DNA of 64,000 nucleotides. Source: Mesonia aestuariivivens. Its GTDB lineage: Bacteria > Bacteroidota > Bacteroidia > Flavobacteriales > Flavobacteriaceae. The stretch lies in assembly GCF_019311235.1 (NCBI RefSeq), contig NZ_JAHWDF010000011.1, positions 60,190 to 124,189 on the forward strand, given 5' to 3'. The notes under the pieces were generated by a model. That model saw only the letters and a list, made by a program, of their open reading frames with translations. It did not search any database and was not told the origin of the DNA. A program made the position numbers and the translations under genes. Positions within the stretch are counted from its first letter, which is position 1; each line of letters begins with the position of its first letter. This document shows positions 54,423 to 62,534 of this stretch, piece after piece.

Positions 54423-54448
54423 AATGCTGAATTTTTTCAGCATTTTTT
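54423..54448 (+). terminator. Terminator after lemA
   Basis: AATGCTGAA (54423-54431) pairs with TTCAGCATT (54436-54444) around TTTT, followed by more Ts. Probably partial, since the TPM genes follow on the same strand. Confidence 0.75.
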
Positions 54449-54511
54449 CATGAATAATCTTTTTCTAATTCAAGTTTAGCAAGAAGATTATCTCCTAAAA
54501 AAACTAAAGCA

Positions 54512-54943
54512 ATGGCTAAAGAATTAATTTCAGCTGAAGAAGAAGAGCAAATTGTGGAAGCAATTAGAACTGCAGAAAAAAACACCTCTGGAGAAATTCG
54601 AGTTCATCTCGAAAAAAAATGTCCTATTAAAATTTTAGATCGTGCTAAAGCTGTTTTTCATGAATTAAAAATGGATAATACTAAACTTGAAAATGGTGTG
54701 CTTATTTATTTAGCGCTAGAAGACCGTCAGTTTTATATTTTAGGTGATAAAGGTATTGATAAAAAAGTACCCGATAATTTTTGGGAAAGCACCAAAGATA
54801 TCATGTTAGCTCATTTTAAAAAAGACAACTTTAAACAAGGCTTAATCGATGGCATTTTAAAAGCAGGAGAACAGTTAAAACAACATTTCCCTTACCAACA
54901 AGACGACATTAATGAACTTTCAGACGAAATATCTAGAGGATAA
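54512..54943 (+). CDS. TPM-domain protein, short cytoplasmic form
   Basis: A 143-residue protein made only of the TPM (DUF477) domain: ISAEEEEQIVEAIRTAEKNTSGEIRVHLE, DNTKLENGVLIYLALEDRQF, GDKGIDKKVPDNFW. No signal peptide or membrane segment, unlike its larger neighbour, with which it shares one base (TAATG). The domain is found in proteins tied to membrane-protein turnover; the function here is unknown. Confidence 0.88.
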   Translation: MAKELISAEEEEQIVEAIRTAEKNTSGEIRVHLEKKCPIKILDRAKAVFHELKMDNTKLENGVLIYLALEDRQFYILGDKGIDKKVPDNFWESTKDIMLAHFKKDNFKQGLIDGILKAGEQLKQHFPYQQDDINELSDEISRG

Positions 54944-55767
54944 TGCAACAGAGCTCATCTATTTTTAGTAAAAAAACTTTATTCACCATTGTATTATTAT
55001 TGATCGCAACTGTAGGTTTCGCTCAATTAAATATACCTGATAAGCCTTCAGAAGAAACTAGTGTTTATGATGGAGCAAATGTTTTAAACGCTTCAGAAAA
55101 AAGCAGTTTAGAACAAAAGTTACTACGTTATGCAGACACCACCTCTACGCAAATTGTCATAGCCACAATTCCCAGTTTAAACGGCGAACACATTGGCACT
55201 TATGCCGCAGAATGGGCACAAGCTTGGGGAATTGGGCAAAATAATAAAGACAATGGTTTTTTAATTCTTTTGGCTAAAAAAGATCGCCAAATCTTCATTG
55301 CTACCGGTTATGGTGTAGAAGAATATATGACCGATGCTACCAGTAAAACTATTATCGATCAAGTAATTTTACCTGAATTTAAAAGCGGAAGTTATTATCG
55401 TGGTTTAGACAAAGGAACTACGGCAATTATTCAAGTAATGAGCGGAAGTTTTGAAGCTAACCAAGCAAGAAATCTTGATTTCAATCCATTTCCTCTTATC
55501 ATCGTATTTATTATTTTTATCGTAATTATCATTTCTATTATCAAGAAAAATAAAGGTGGAGGCAACGGTAGCGGCGGTCGAAGAGGCGGTGCAGATACAA
55601 TTTTTGATGCTATTATTTTAAGCAGCCTTGGTCGCGGTATGTTTGGCGGCGGCGGACATTCTTCTGGTGGCTTTGGTAGCAGCGGAGGTTTTGGCGGCGG
55701 TGGCGGCTTTGGTGGTGGCTTCGGCGGCGGCGGCTTTGGAGGCGGCGGTGCTGGCGGAAGTTGGTAA
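54943..55767 (+). CDS. TPM-domain membrane protein with glycine-rich tail
   Basis: A 274-residue protein: signal peptide ending near VGFAQ (residue 27), TPM domain (residues ~38-170, SVYDGANVLNASEKSSLEQ to VEEYMTDATSKTIIDQ), a membrane helix (IVFIIFIVIIISIIK, ~187-200), and a C-terminal tail that is mostly Gly with Ser and Phe, ending GGGAGGSW. This matches the YgcG-like layout. Together with LemA it forms the usual pair of envelope proteins. A strong terminator follows. Confidence 0.9.
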   Translation: MQQSSSIFSKKTLFTIVLLLIATVGFAQLNIPDKPSEETSVYDGANVLNASEKSSLEQKLLRYADTTSTQIVIATIPSLNGEHIGTYAAEWAQAWGIGQNNKDNGFLILLAKKDRQIFIATGYGVEEYMTDATSKTIIDQVILPEFKSGSYYRGLDKGTTAIIQVMSGSFEANQARNLDFNPFPLIIVFIIFIVIIISIIKKNKGGGNGSGGRRGGADTIFDAIILSSLGRGMFGGGGHSSGGFGSSGGFGGGGGFGGGFGGGGFGGGGAGGSW

Positions 55768-55842
55768 ATCTAGTAATTCATAAAACTTGACATTTAAATT
55801 CAAAGTAAGTCTCGGGGTATTAAACCCTTTGGTGGCCTCAAT

Positions 55843-55879
55843 AAAAAGTCCCATTTACTTAAAGTAAATGGGACTTTTT
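55843..55879. terminator. Perfect bidirectional terminator
   Basis: AAAAAGTCCCATTTACTT (55843-55860) and AAGTAAATGGGACTTTTT (55862-55879) form an 18-base perfect stem, with A- and T-runs at the ends, between the convergent TPM and outer-membrane genes. Confidence 0.88.
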
Positions 55880-55901
55880 ATAACCAAACACTTGTAAAAA
55901 A

Positions 55902-58652
55902 CTAGAACCTACCTCTTTTATCATTCGGTTTTTTTCCTCCAAATTTGCTAAATTTATAGGTGAAACTGAACATGACATATTGCTCTAAAACTAACTGCTG
56001 AGTATCTTGAATAAAATCTTCTCCTGTATTTCTAGAAGTTGCTATATTTTGATCTAATACATCAAAAACTTTCACTTTAACAATACCATCGTCACCTAAT
56101 AATTGATAACCTAAGCTCATATTCCATAATACAAAATCATTTTTAAAACCAGGAGCCATATTTCCCATATGTTGATAACTAATATCGTTACCAAAAATAA
56201 AATTCTTAGGCCAATAAGAAGTAACTTCTATACCAAGCTTATGGTTAATATAGTTTTGATTTCTATTAGCATCTAAACTGTAACTTGCATTGTTATAGGT
56301 TAATTGATAATTAGGATCTAAAGTTAAAAATTCTTCTATTTCATACCTTATCGCTAATTGAGGAGATAGAGATAAGGTTTCTGAATTATATTTTTGAGTA
56401 TTAGAGAAACCTACGTTTCTATTAAAAGTGGTTCTAAAACCTACTCTTGGATTTAAGGAGTTTCCATTTTCTAATTCAATATTTTTATTCAAACTAAAGC
56501 CTGCAAAAGCACTATAAGCCCCATTTACATTGGTATAGGTGGTAGTTCTTACCAAATCTTCATTTGTAGTTGTAAATGAAACTACCCGATCTTTATATAA
56601 ACTTCCACCTAAATAGGCATAAAAACCTGAGCGTGATTTAAAATCGTAATTATTAAAATTAGCATAAACACTATGTTCTAATGTGGGCTCTAAATCAGGA
56701 TTACCTGTTACAATATTTAACGGATTGGTGGTATTGGTTACCGGTTGTAATTGAGTTAAACTTGGGGTATTTCTAGAACTTCTATAATTAAAATAAACAG
56801 ATTTAGTTTTGGTTAATTTGTACCTTGCATTAGCGTTTACAAATAAATTAGTATAAGTATTATCGAAAGAGCTTTCTGTAAATAAATCTTTATTTTTTAA
56901 GCGTATATTTTGAAGGCCTCCCGAAAAATTTGCTCGTATTTTATCGCTATTGAAAACCAACCCCAGTTCTGGACGATGATTGAAGGTTTCAGATTCAAAA
57001 TCGTTACTCAACTCGTTATTTAACAAATTAAAAACTTCTTCTCCTTCTTCTCTATCATAAACCAATCTTGCACTGCTCTGATTAGATTTTCGATAAGAAT
57101 AGCCTAAATCTAAGGAAACTTGACCTGAAAGCGGTAAACGAGAACGAAACTCTAATGCATATTCATCTTCTTCTGTATCTTGATCGATAAATTGATCTTG
57201 AACTTCGGTACTTTCTAAATTTCCTGAGTCGTTATATATTTCTCTAGAGGAATAATAAACTTGATCGTCTTCTGAAGTAGCATTGGTCGTATTTAAGCCC
57301 AAACGAACGAATGCCCCTTTATCTCCAAACTTTCGAGTGATATCAAAACGATTGCTAAAATTGGCATTAAATACCTCTCCTTTTTTTTGAGTCGTCGCAT
57401 TGTTAATTGGAGTTCCGTCATTTTCAAAAGATTCTGTAAACGAATTACTGGTTGAAAAACCTTTATTCATATTTACATTAGGTCGAAAGGAGATTCTCGT
57501 TAAACTATCGGGTTTAAATTCAAAATTTACCCGAGCACGATGGTTATCGTTTTGACGATTTGAAGTAGATTCTGAATTATTAAAATAAGTTCTATCAGGC
57601 AAAATATTCTCTCGTTCTACTTTGGTTGCCGTTTTATTATCGGTGCGATTAAAAAAATAATTTGAATTTAAATCTGCTTTCTCTCCCCATTGATTAGCGA
57701 AGTTGAAACCAGCGTTATCAGCCTTTGTAATTCCGCCACCACCGTTGCCATTAATAGAATAAGCACTTCGTCCCATGGCATCGAAAACTTCATCAAAGGT
57801 GAATCCAGAAGAATTGATATTATTGGAACTCCCTAAAACGCTCAGACGTAATTCATCCTTAAAATAATTGGCGATTCCGCTTAGCTCATAGCGTTCATCA
57901 GTTCCTCCTCCTGCAGTTAGTCTAGAGAAATATCCCTTATTTTTATCTTCCTTTACGGTTAGGTTAATGGTTTTATTTTCAGAATCTCCTTCTTCTCCAG
58001 TAAATTCTTCAGATTTGGTCTTGGTATCGACCACTTGAATTTTATCGATAATTTCTTTGGGTAAGTTTTTTGTGGCTATTTTGGGATCGTCGCCAAAAAA
58101 TTCTTTTCCGTTCACTAAAATTCGAGAAACTTCTTTGCCGTTGACCGTAATTTTACCACTATTATCAACCTCTACTCCTGGTAATTGCTTTAACACATCT
58201 TCTACATTTGCATTAGGCTGTGTTTTAAAGGAAGCGGCATTAAATTCTAACGTGTCTTTTTTAATGGTTACTGGAGCACGATTTCCTTTTACCAATACTT
58301 CCTCTAAACTATTGGTTGAAAATTTCATGATCACTTCACCTAAATCAATATTCGATTCTTCTTGTAAAGAGAATTGTTTTTTATAAGTATTAAAACCCGT
58401 ATAGCTTATAAATATATTAATTGCATTGGCATCACTTTTACCTTCTACAGAAAAATTACCATCTACATCTGAAATGGTATAATCTACCAGGCTACTATCC
58501 TGAACTTTTTCGATGTGAATGGTGGCAGACTCAAGGGGTGTATTTTCTGAATCTATTACTTTTCCTTTTACTTGAAAATCTTGTGCTTTTGCATACGCAA
58601 AACACAATAAAGACATTAGTGCTAGTAAAATTACCCTAGAATTAAATTTCAT
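55902..58652 (-). CDS. Outer-membrane beta-barrel protein with carboxypeptidase-like N-domain (TonB-receptor-like)
   Basis: A 916-residue outer-membrane protein. Signal peptide (residues 1-23), then a carboxypeptidase-D regulatory-like domain (FQVKGKVIDSENTPLESATI), a plug-like region (PNANVEDVLKQLPGVEVDNSG), and a long barrel of the OMP_b-brl_3 type with Asn/Ser-rich strands and an aromatic end (VMFSFTYKFSKF) before a basic tail. No SusD partner is next to it and no TonB box is obvious, so it may not import glycans. Ligand unknown. Confidence 0.88.
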   Translation of the reverse strand: MKFNSRVILLALMSLLCFAYAKAQDFQVKGKVIDSENTPLESATIHIEKVQDSSLVDYTISDVDGNFSVEGKSDANAINIFISYTGFNTYKKQFSLQEESNIDLGEVIMKFSTNSLEEVLVKGNRAPVTIKKDTLEFNAASFKTQPNANVEDVLKQLPGVEVDNSGKITVNGKEVSRILVNGKEFFGDDPKIATKNLPKEIIDKIQVVDTKTKSEEFTGEEGDSENKTINLTVKEDKNKGYFSRLTAGGGTDERYELSGIANYFKDELRLSVLGSSNNINSSGFTFDEVFDAMGRSAYSINGNGGGGITKADNAGFNFANQWGEKADLNSNYFFNRTDNKTATKVERENILPDRTYFNNSESTSNRQNDNHRARVNFEFKPDSLTRISFRPNVNMNKGFSTSNSFTESFENDGTPINNATTQKKGEVFNANFSNRFDITRKFGDKGAFVRLGLNTTNATSEDDQVYYSSREIYNDSGNLESTEVQDQFIDQDTEEDEYALEFRSRLPLSGQVSLDLGYSYRKSNQSSARLVYDREEGEEVFNLLNNELSNDFESETFNHRPELGLVFNSDKIRANFSGGLQNIRLKNKDLFTESSFDNTYTNLFVNANARYKLTKTKSVYFNYRSSRNTPSLTQLQPVTNTTNPLNIVTGNPDLEPTLEHSVYANFNNYDFKSRSGFYAYLGGSLYKDRVVSFTTTNEDLVRTTTYTNVNGAYSAFAGFSLNKNIELENGNSLNPRVGFRTTFNRNVGFSNTQKYNSETLSLSPQLAIRYEIEEFLTLDPNYQLTYNNASYSLDANRNQNYINHKLGIEVTSYWPKNFIFGNDISYQHMGNMAPGFKNDFVLWNMSLGYQLLGDDGIVKVKVFDVLDQNIATSRNTGEDFIQDTQQLVLEQYVMFSFTYKFSKFGGKKPNDKRGRF

Positions 58653-58913
58653 AAAATTAAGTAGTTAGGTTTTGTTGTTAGACCTCTATAAACCTAAGAA
58701 GTTTAATCTTTATAAAATTATCTTTACTGAAATTTATTTTTCATTCTCTATTCTTTTAATCGCTAAATGTTGAATCAAGAATAGGCATTTTCATAACTTT
58801 TAATTCTATGTAATTGAAGAACTGAAATAATATATGAATACCGAAGTATTATAGGCCATAAAGTTAATTTTTGATGTTTGATTGAGTTCTTCGCTACTTG
58901 TAGTCATCTAATT
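58653..58913. other. Spacer without a recognisable gene
   Basis: 261 AT-rich bases between the outer-membrane gene and the PorP/SprF cluster. I see no ORF, RNA fold or repeat; it must carry the promoter of the beta-barrel gene. Confidence 0.4.
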
Positions 58914-59825
58914 CTAAAAACACCTAAATCTATTTCTATAATTGCCCCATAGTTCAAAACGTAGTAAAACTTCATGAGAGCCACTATTATAACGGCTTAA
59001 TTCGGTAGTTTCATAATCGTATGCATAGCCTAGCATGACTTGCTCTGAAATTTGAAAACCCACTACCGCACTTACCGCAGCATCTAATCTATAAGATGCC
59101 CCCAAAGTGAGTTTATCATTGATATAAAAATTAGCAGAAAGGTCTACAGCCAGAGGTGCTCCTGATACTGATTTTACTAAAAACGCTGGTTTAAATTTTA
59201 AATTTCGATTTAACTCCCATACATAACCTCCTATAAAATAAATGTGTGCTTTATTGGTGTACGTAGATAAGGCGATATCGTTATATCGTTTGGTTTGCAA
59301 TAAATTAGGAGTAGAAATACCCAAGTAGCCCTGATCTGTATACAGGTAAGCTCCCATCCCTACCACCGGTGAAAATTCACTGGTGTTAAATAATAAGGGA
59401 TCGTTTACATCTGCAATAAGCAATTGATTAATATCTACGGATAAGTTTTCTATTCCTGCTTTTACTCCAAACGATAGTCTAGTCTCTTCACTTCGGTCTA
59501 ACGGCAAAATATAAGAAAAATTACCCGCTACATATTCTTGATTGGAAGCTCCTATTCTATCGCTCACCACATCTAAACCTAAATTCACTAAACTTCTGCC
59601 TCCTAGTGGAGTGTGAGCTGAAAAATTTAACGTTTGTGGTGCTCCGTCTATTCCTACCCATTGATTACGGTAAAGCCCCACGACACTTAGTACTTCTCGT
59701 GTACCCGTATATCCTGGGTTAACACTCATCGTATTATACATGTATTGGGAGAATTGTGAAATTTGTTGGCCCTGAACAACAGCACAGAAAAACAAAAATA
59801 AGATATGTATGTATTTTAACTTCAT
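58914..59825 (-). CDS. PorP/SprF family type IX secretion-associated membrane protein
   Basis: A 303-residue outer-membrane barrel protein. Signal peptide ends after VQGQQ; the family motif QISQFSQYMYNTMSVNPGYTG follows at once, then YRNQWVGIDGAPQT. Members pair with CHU_C-tailed surface proteins and help hold them at the cell surface after type IX export. Here it is the last gene of the cluster, 13 bases after the CHU_C gene, which fits such a pairing. Confidence 0.92.
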   Translation of the reverse strand: MKLKYIHILFLFFCAVVQGQQISQFSQYMYNTMSVNPGYTGTREVLSVVGLYRNQWVGIDGAPQTLNFSAHTPLGGRSLVNLGLDVVSDRIGASNQEYVAGNFSYILPLDRSEETRLSFGVKAGIENLSVDINQLLIADVNDPLLFNTSEFSPVVGMGAYLYTDQGYLGISTPNLLQTKRYNDIALSTYTNKAHIYFIGGYVWELNRNLKFKPAFLVKSVSGAPLAVDLSANFYINDKLTLGASYRLDAAVSAVVGFQISEQVMLGYAYDYETTELSRYNSGSHEVLLRFELWGNYRNRFRCF

Positions 59826-59838
59826 AAGTAATAATATC

Positions 59839-61077
59839 TTATTCTACACTTAAGTGTATATATCCTGACTTGGCATGCTTCGATAAACCTTTTCCTTTTT
59901 TATAGTTATATTCTAATAAATAATAATATGTACCTGAAGGAAGTTGTGATTGCTCTTGCACAGTTAATCTTCCTGTTGAATATCCATCAAAAACCTGGCC
60001 AGGATCTCCGTAACTATTTGTTTCAAAGACTTTAACCCCCCATCTATTAAAAATTTTAACCACTAAATTTTGAGCACAATCTGGGTTTTCATTTTCAATT
60101 TTAAGGGAGTCGTTAAAACCATCATTATTAGGAGTAACGGCATTAAATACTATAATATCGCAAGGATTTATCTCTTTAAACTTCATAAGTGCGAAAGTGT
60201 AAATTCCAGACTCTTTAACTGCAGCAGTTATTGCTTCTTCTGAAAAATTTATAGCTCCACCTATATCTATCCAACGTTTCGCATTAGCATTCCATTTTAC
60301 AATATGAACCGCATTTTCTTGATTTAATTGATTCAATATAAATGAAGGAGTGGTTTGTGCATCCCAGCCTAAGCTTAATAACATTTCTTGTGATTCATCG
60401 ATCGATATTTCCCAATATTCTTGATGATCTATTTTCTCGATTAGCGGATCTTTTAATTGTAAATCGTAAGTTACACCAGGGTTAGAAAGAAAATAAGTAG
60501 CTTTAATTAAATGCGTAGACACTAAATTAGATGTTCTAGCAGGTCTATAAAAATTACGATTTCCTATAGGATAAACAAAATCTGAATTCCCATATTTATG
60601 TACCGGACCATCTACAAAACTTAATGAAGAAGCATTAAAAGCCATAGCATTTTCTAAAAAATTAAGTTCTCCTTGATAAACTCTATTTTCTAAAATACCC
60701 AAATTAAAGTTTACATGTTGATATACATTAACTTTAGTTTTTAATTGAAAAGCAATAAAAGGTGTTAAATTTTCTAAATGAAAATTAGTGGTAAAAATCT
60801 CATCACCTGCAATGGTTTGAAGTTGTTTCCCTACCATTCTTAAAACTCCTGTAGGATTATAAAAATCAAAAATCCCTTCATTGGTAAGATTTCCATATAA
60901 GCTTGAGCGACCGTCATTATAAAACTTAGCTTCTGGTGTGTTATAAAATGATGAAACACTAGAAAATTTTGTGTTTTCACTTACATACAACATGCCCGTA
61001 TTTACCGTTTGCGCATACGTTTTTATCCCTGTATAGGAGAGAGAAAAAAATAATAGTATGTAAATTTTTATTTTCAA
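59839..61077 (-). CDS. Surface protein with gliding-motility C-terminal (CHU_C) domain
   Basis: A 412-residue secreted protein: signal peptide (residues 1-22), a beta-rich middle part not assigned to a family, and a C-terminal CHU_C type-B sorting domain from about residue 312 (FNAVTPNNDGFNDSLKIEN; VKIFNRWGVKVFETNSYG; LPSGTYYYLLEY). That signal directs export by the type IX system. The PorP/SprF gene downstream is its probable partner. Confidence 0.9.
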   Translation of the reverse strand: MKIKIYILLFFSLSYTGIKTYAQTVNTGMLYVSENTKFSSVSSFYNTPEAKFYNDGRSSLYGNLTNEGIFDFYNPTGVLRMVGKQLQTIAGDEIFTTNFHLENLTPFIAFQLKTKVNVYQHVNFNLGILENRVYQGELNFLENAMAFNASSLSFVDGPVHKYGNSDFVYPIGNRNFYRPARTSNLVSTHLIKATYFLSNPGVTYDLQLKDPLIEKIDHQEYWEISIDESQEMLLSLGWDAQTTPSFILNQLNQENAVHIVKWNANAKRWIDIGGAINFSEEAITAAVKESGIYTFALMKFKEINPCDIIVFNAVTPNNDGFNDSLKIENENPDCAQNLVVKIFNRWGVKVFETNSYGDPGQVFDGYSTGRLTVQEQSQLPSGTYYYLLEYNYKKGKGLSKHAKSGYIHLSVE

Positions 61078-61083
61078 TTTTAG

Positions 61084-62520
61084 TTATTCTTGAATTACAG
61101 AAGGAATAGAAGGATTTACGAGTACAGGTTTTACAACATACATTCGATGATCTTCTATTTCTCCCTTTAATAACGTTGCTTCTGGGGTTAAGTTTCCGTA
61201 ATAGTTTTCAGAAAGTCTTAATCTTACGTAAGTTGGAGCTAGCACCACATCATTTGGCACCACCCAATTTAACGTAGCGGTTCCTGTTCCTGCAGGAACT
61301 TCGACCATTACACCTTCTGAGGTTTCAAAAACTCCATTTAAATTAAAATCTATCCAACCTTGTAAAAAACTTGCTTTCAAAGCATAATAAGGCACTTGCA
61401 TCTCAAAATTTTCTTCAGCTTTATAATTAAAATTTTCATGACTAAAGCGTTTTAATTCTGCTGGCAATGCATCTTCTTCATTTATACTTCCTCCATCATT
61501 ATCGTCTCCTAAAGCATCTATACTATATTGAGTGCTTTGATCGGTATCTGGTATTTCCGATCCGATATGTGAAAGGTTAGTTACTTGTACTTCCTGAGCA
61601 GGTTGATAATTACTTGTATTTAGATTTTTAGGAGAATTGAGCGCTATTTGATCATCATTAAAACTAGTTTTATCTATAATATGCAGAGGGTTTCCGTAAA
61701 TTTCTAGAGCGTCACCACCGTCTACTTCGGGCAAAATTATCCCTAAAGCTATAGCGGTTAAGCCACTCCCTTTAATCTCTACATTAAATTCAACTGCATA
61801 ATCATTCGCTTCTGTAGCATAAGCATTTTCTGAAAAAGATAAAATAGAAATGGCAGCGGTATTATTGTCATTTCCTTGGTAAAAACGAATTTGCTGTTCT
61901 GTACCATTTTGCGTTTTTTCAGCTCGGTAAGCTCCGGCATTCAAATTCTTTTTCACTTCAACTATTTTCCATTCACCATTCGCACTAGCTTTTATTTCTT
62001 CTGAAGAAGCCAATGATTCTGCATCAGCAACTACAAGTCCTTTTAATCTTACCGGGTTACCATCTAAAAAAGCTTTACATTCTACTGAAAATCTTGAAGT
62101 ACTACCACTATTTTCATTTTTGATACCCGATACCATTTGATTGTTAGTCCCGGCACCACCAATATTATATAAATCGTCTAATGAATCTCCAGTATAATTT
62201 CCTGGAATATAACTTTGTATAGGCGCGTTTGGAGTAATATTTTTTAAAGTGGCTTGCAAGCAAAAATACTTATTACCTCCTAAATTAATTGAAGCGTAAG
62301 AAGTCTCTCCATTTTGGAGTGTCTGATTACTAAGCCCATACGTATGCGATTGATTATTAGCGCCCCAAGTAAGCCAAACAATTTTGTTTAAATAAAGTCC
62401 GTTTCCTCCTGTAGCAAAAGTAGAAGTTACAATTTGGTTAGGGTAGCATTGGGCTTGCATATAAGGGCTACAACTTATAACCACTAACATTAATATTATA
62501 TAGATTTTATTATTCTTCAT
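61084..62520 (-). CDS. Surface protein with CshA-like and GEVED domains
   Basis: A 478-residue secreted protein with signal peptide ending near YMQAQ. The first part (residues ~25-270: NQIVTSTFATGGNGLYLNKI, VWLTWGANN) resembles the CshA adhesin non-repetitive domain 2; the C-terminal part carries a GEVED domain (GWIDFNLNGVFETSEGV; NWVVPNDVVLAPTYVRLRLS). No CHU_C or type-A sorting domain is at its end, so it may be attached by the neighbours. Between the repeat protein and the CHU_C gene with gaps of 14 and 6 bases. Confidence 0.8.
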   Translation of the reverse strand: MKNNKIYIILMLVVISCSPYMQAQCYPNQIVTSTFATGGNGLYLNKIVWLTWGANNQSHTYGLSNQTLQNGETSYASINLGGNKYFCLQATLKNITPNAPIQSYIPGNYTGDSLDDLYNIGGAGTNNQMVSGIKNENSGSTSRFSVECKAFLDGNPVRLKGLVVADAESLASSEEIKASANGEWKIVEVKKNLNAGAYRAEKTQNGTEQQIRFYQGNDNNTAAISILSFSENAYATEANDYAVEFNVEIKGSGLTAIALGIILPEVDGGDALEIYGNPLHIIDKTSFNDDQIALNSPKNLNTSNYQPAQEVQVTNLSHIGSEIPDTDQSTQYSIDALGDDNDGGSINEEDALPAELKRFSHENFNYKAEENFEMQVPYYALKASFLQGWIDFNLNGVFETSEGVMVEVPAGTGTATLNWVVPNDVVLAPTYVRLRLSENYYGNLTPEATLLKGEIEDHRMYVVKPVLVNPSIPSVIQE

Positions 62521-62534
62521 TTCTGTATCAAAAG

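Noticed and set aside
55618..55854. 78-codon antisense frame rich in Ala and Thr
   Set aside because: It is the mirror of the glycine-rich tail of the TPM protein; the composition follows from GGN codons.
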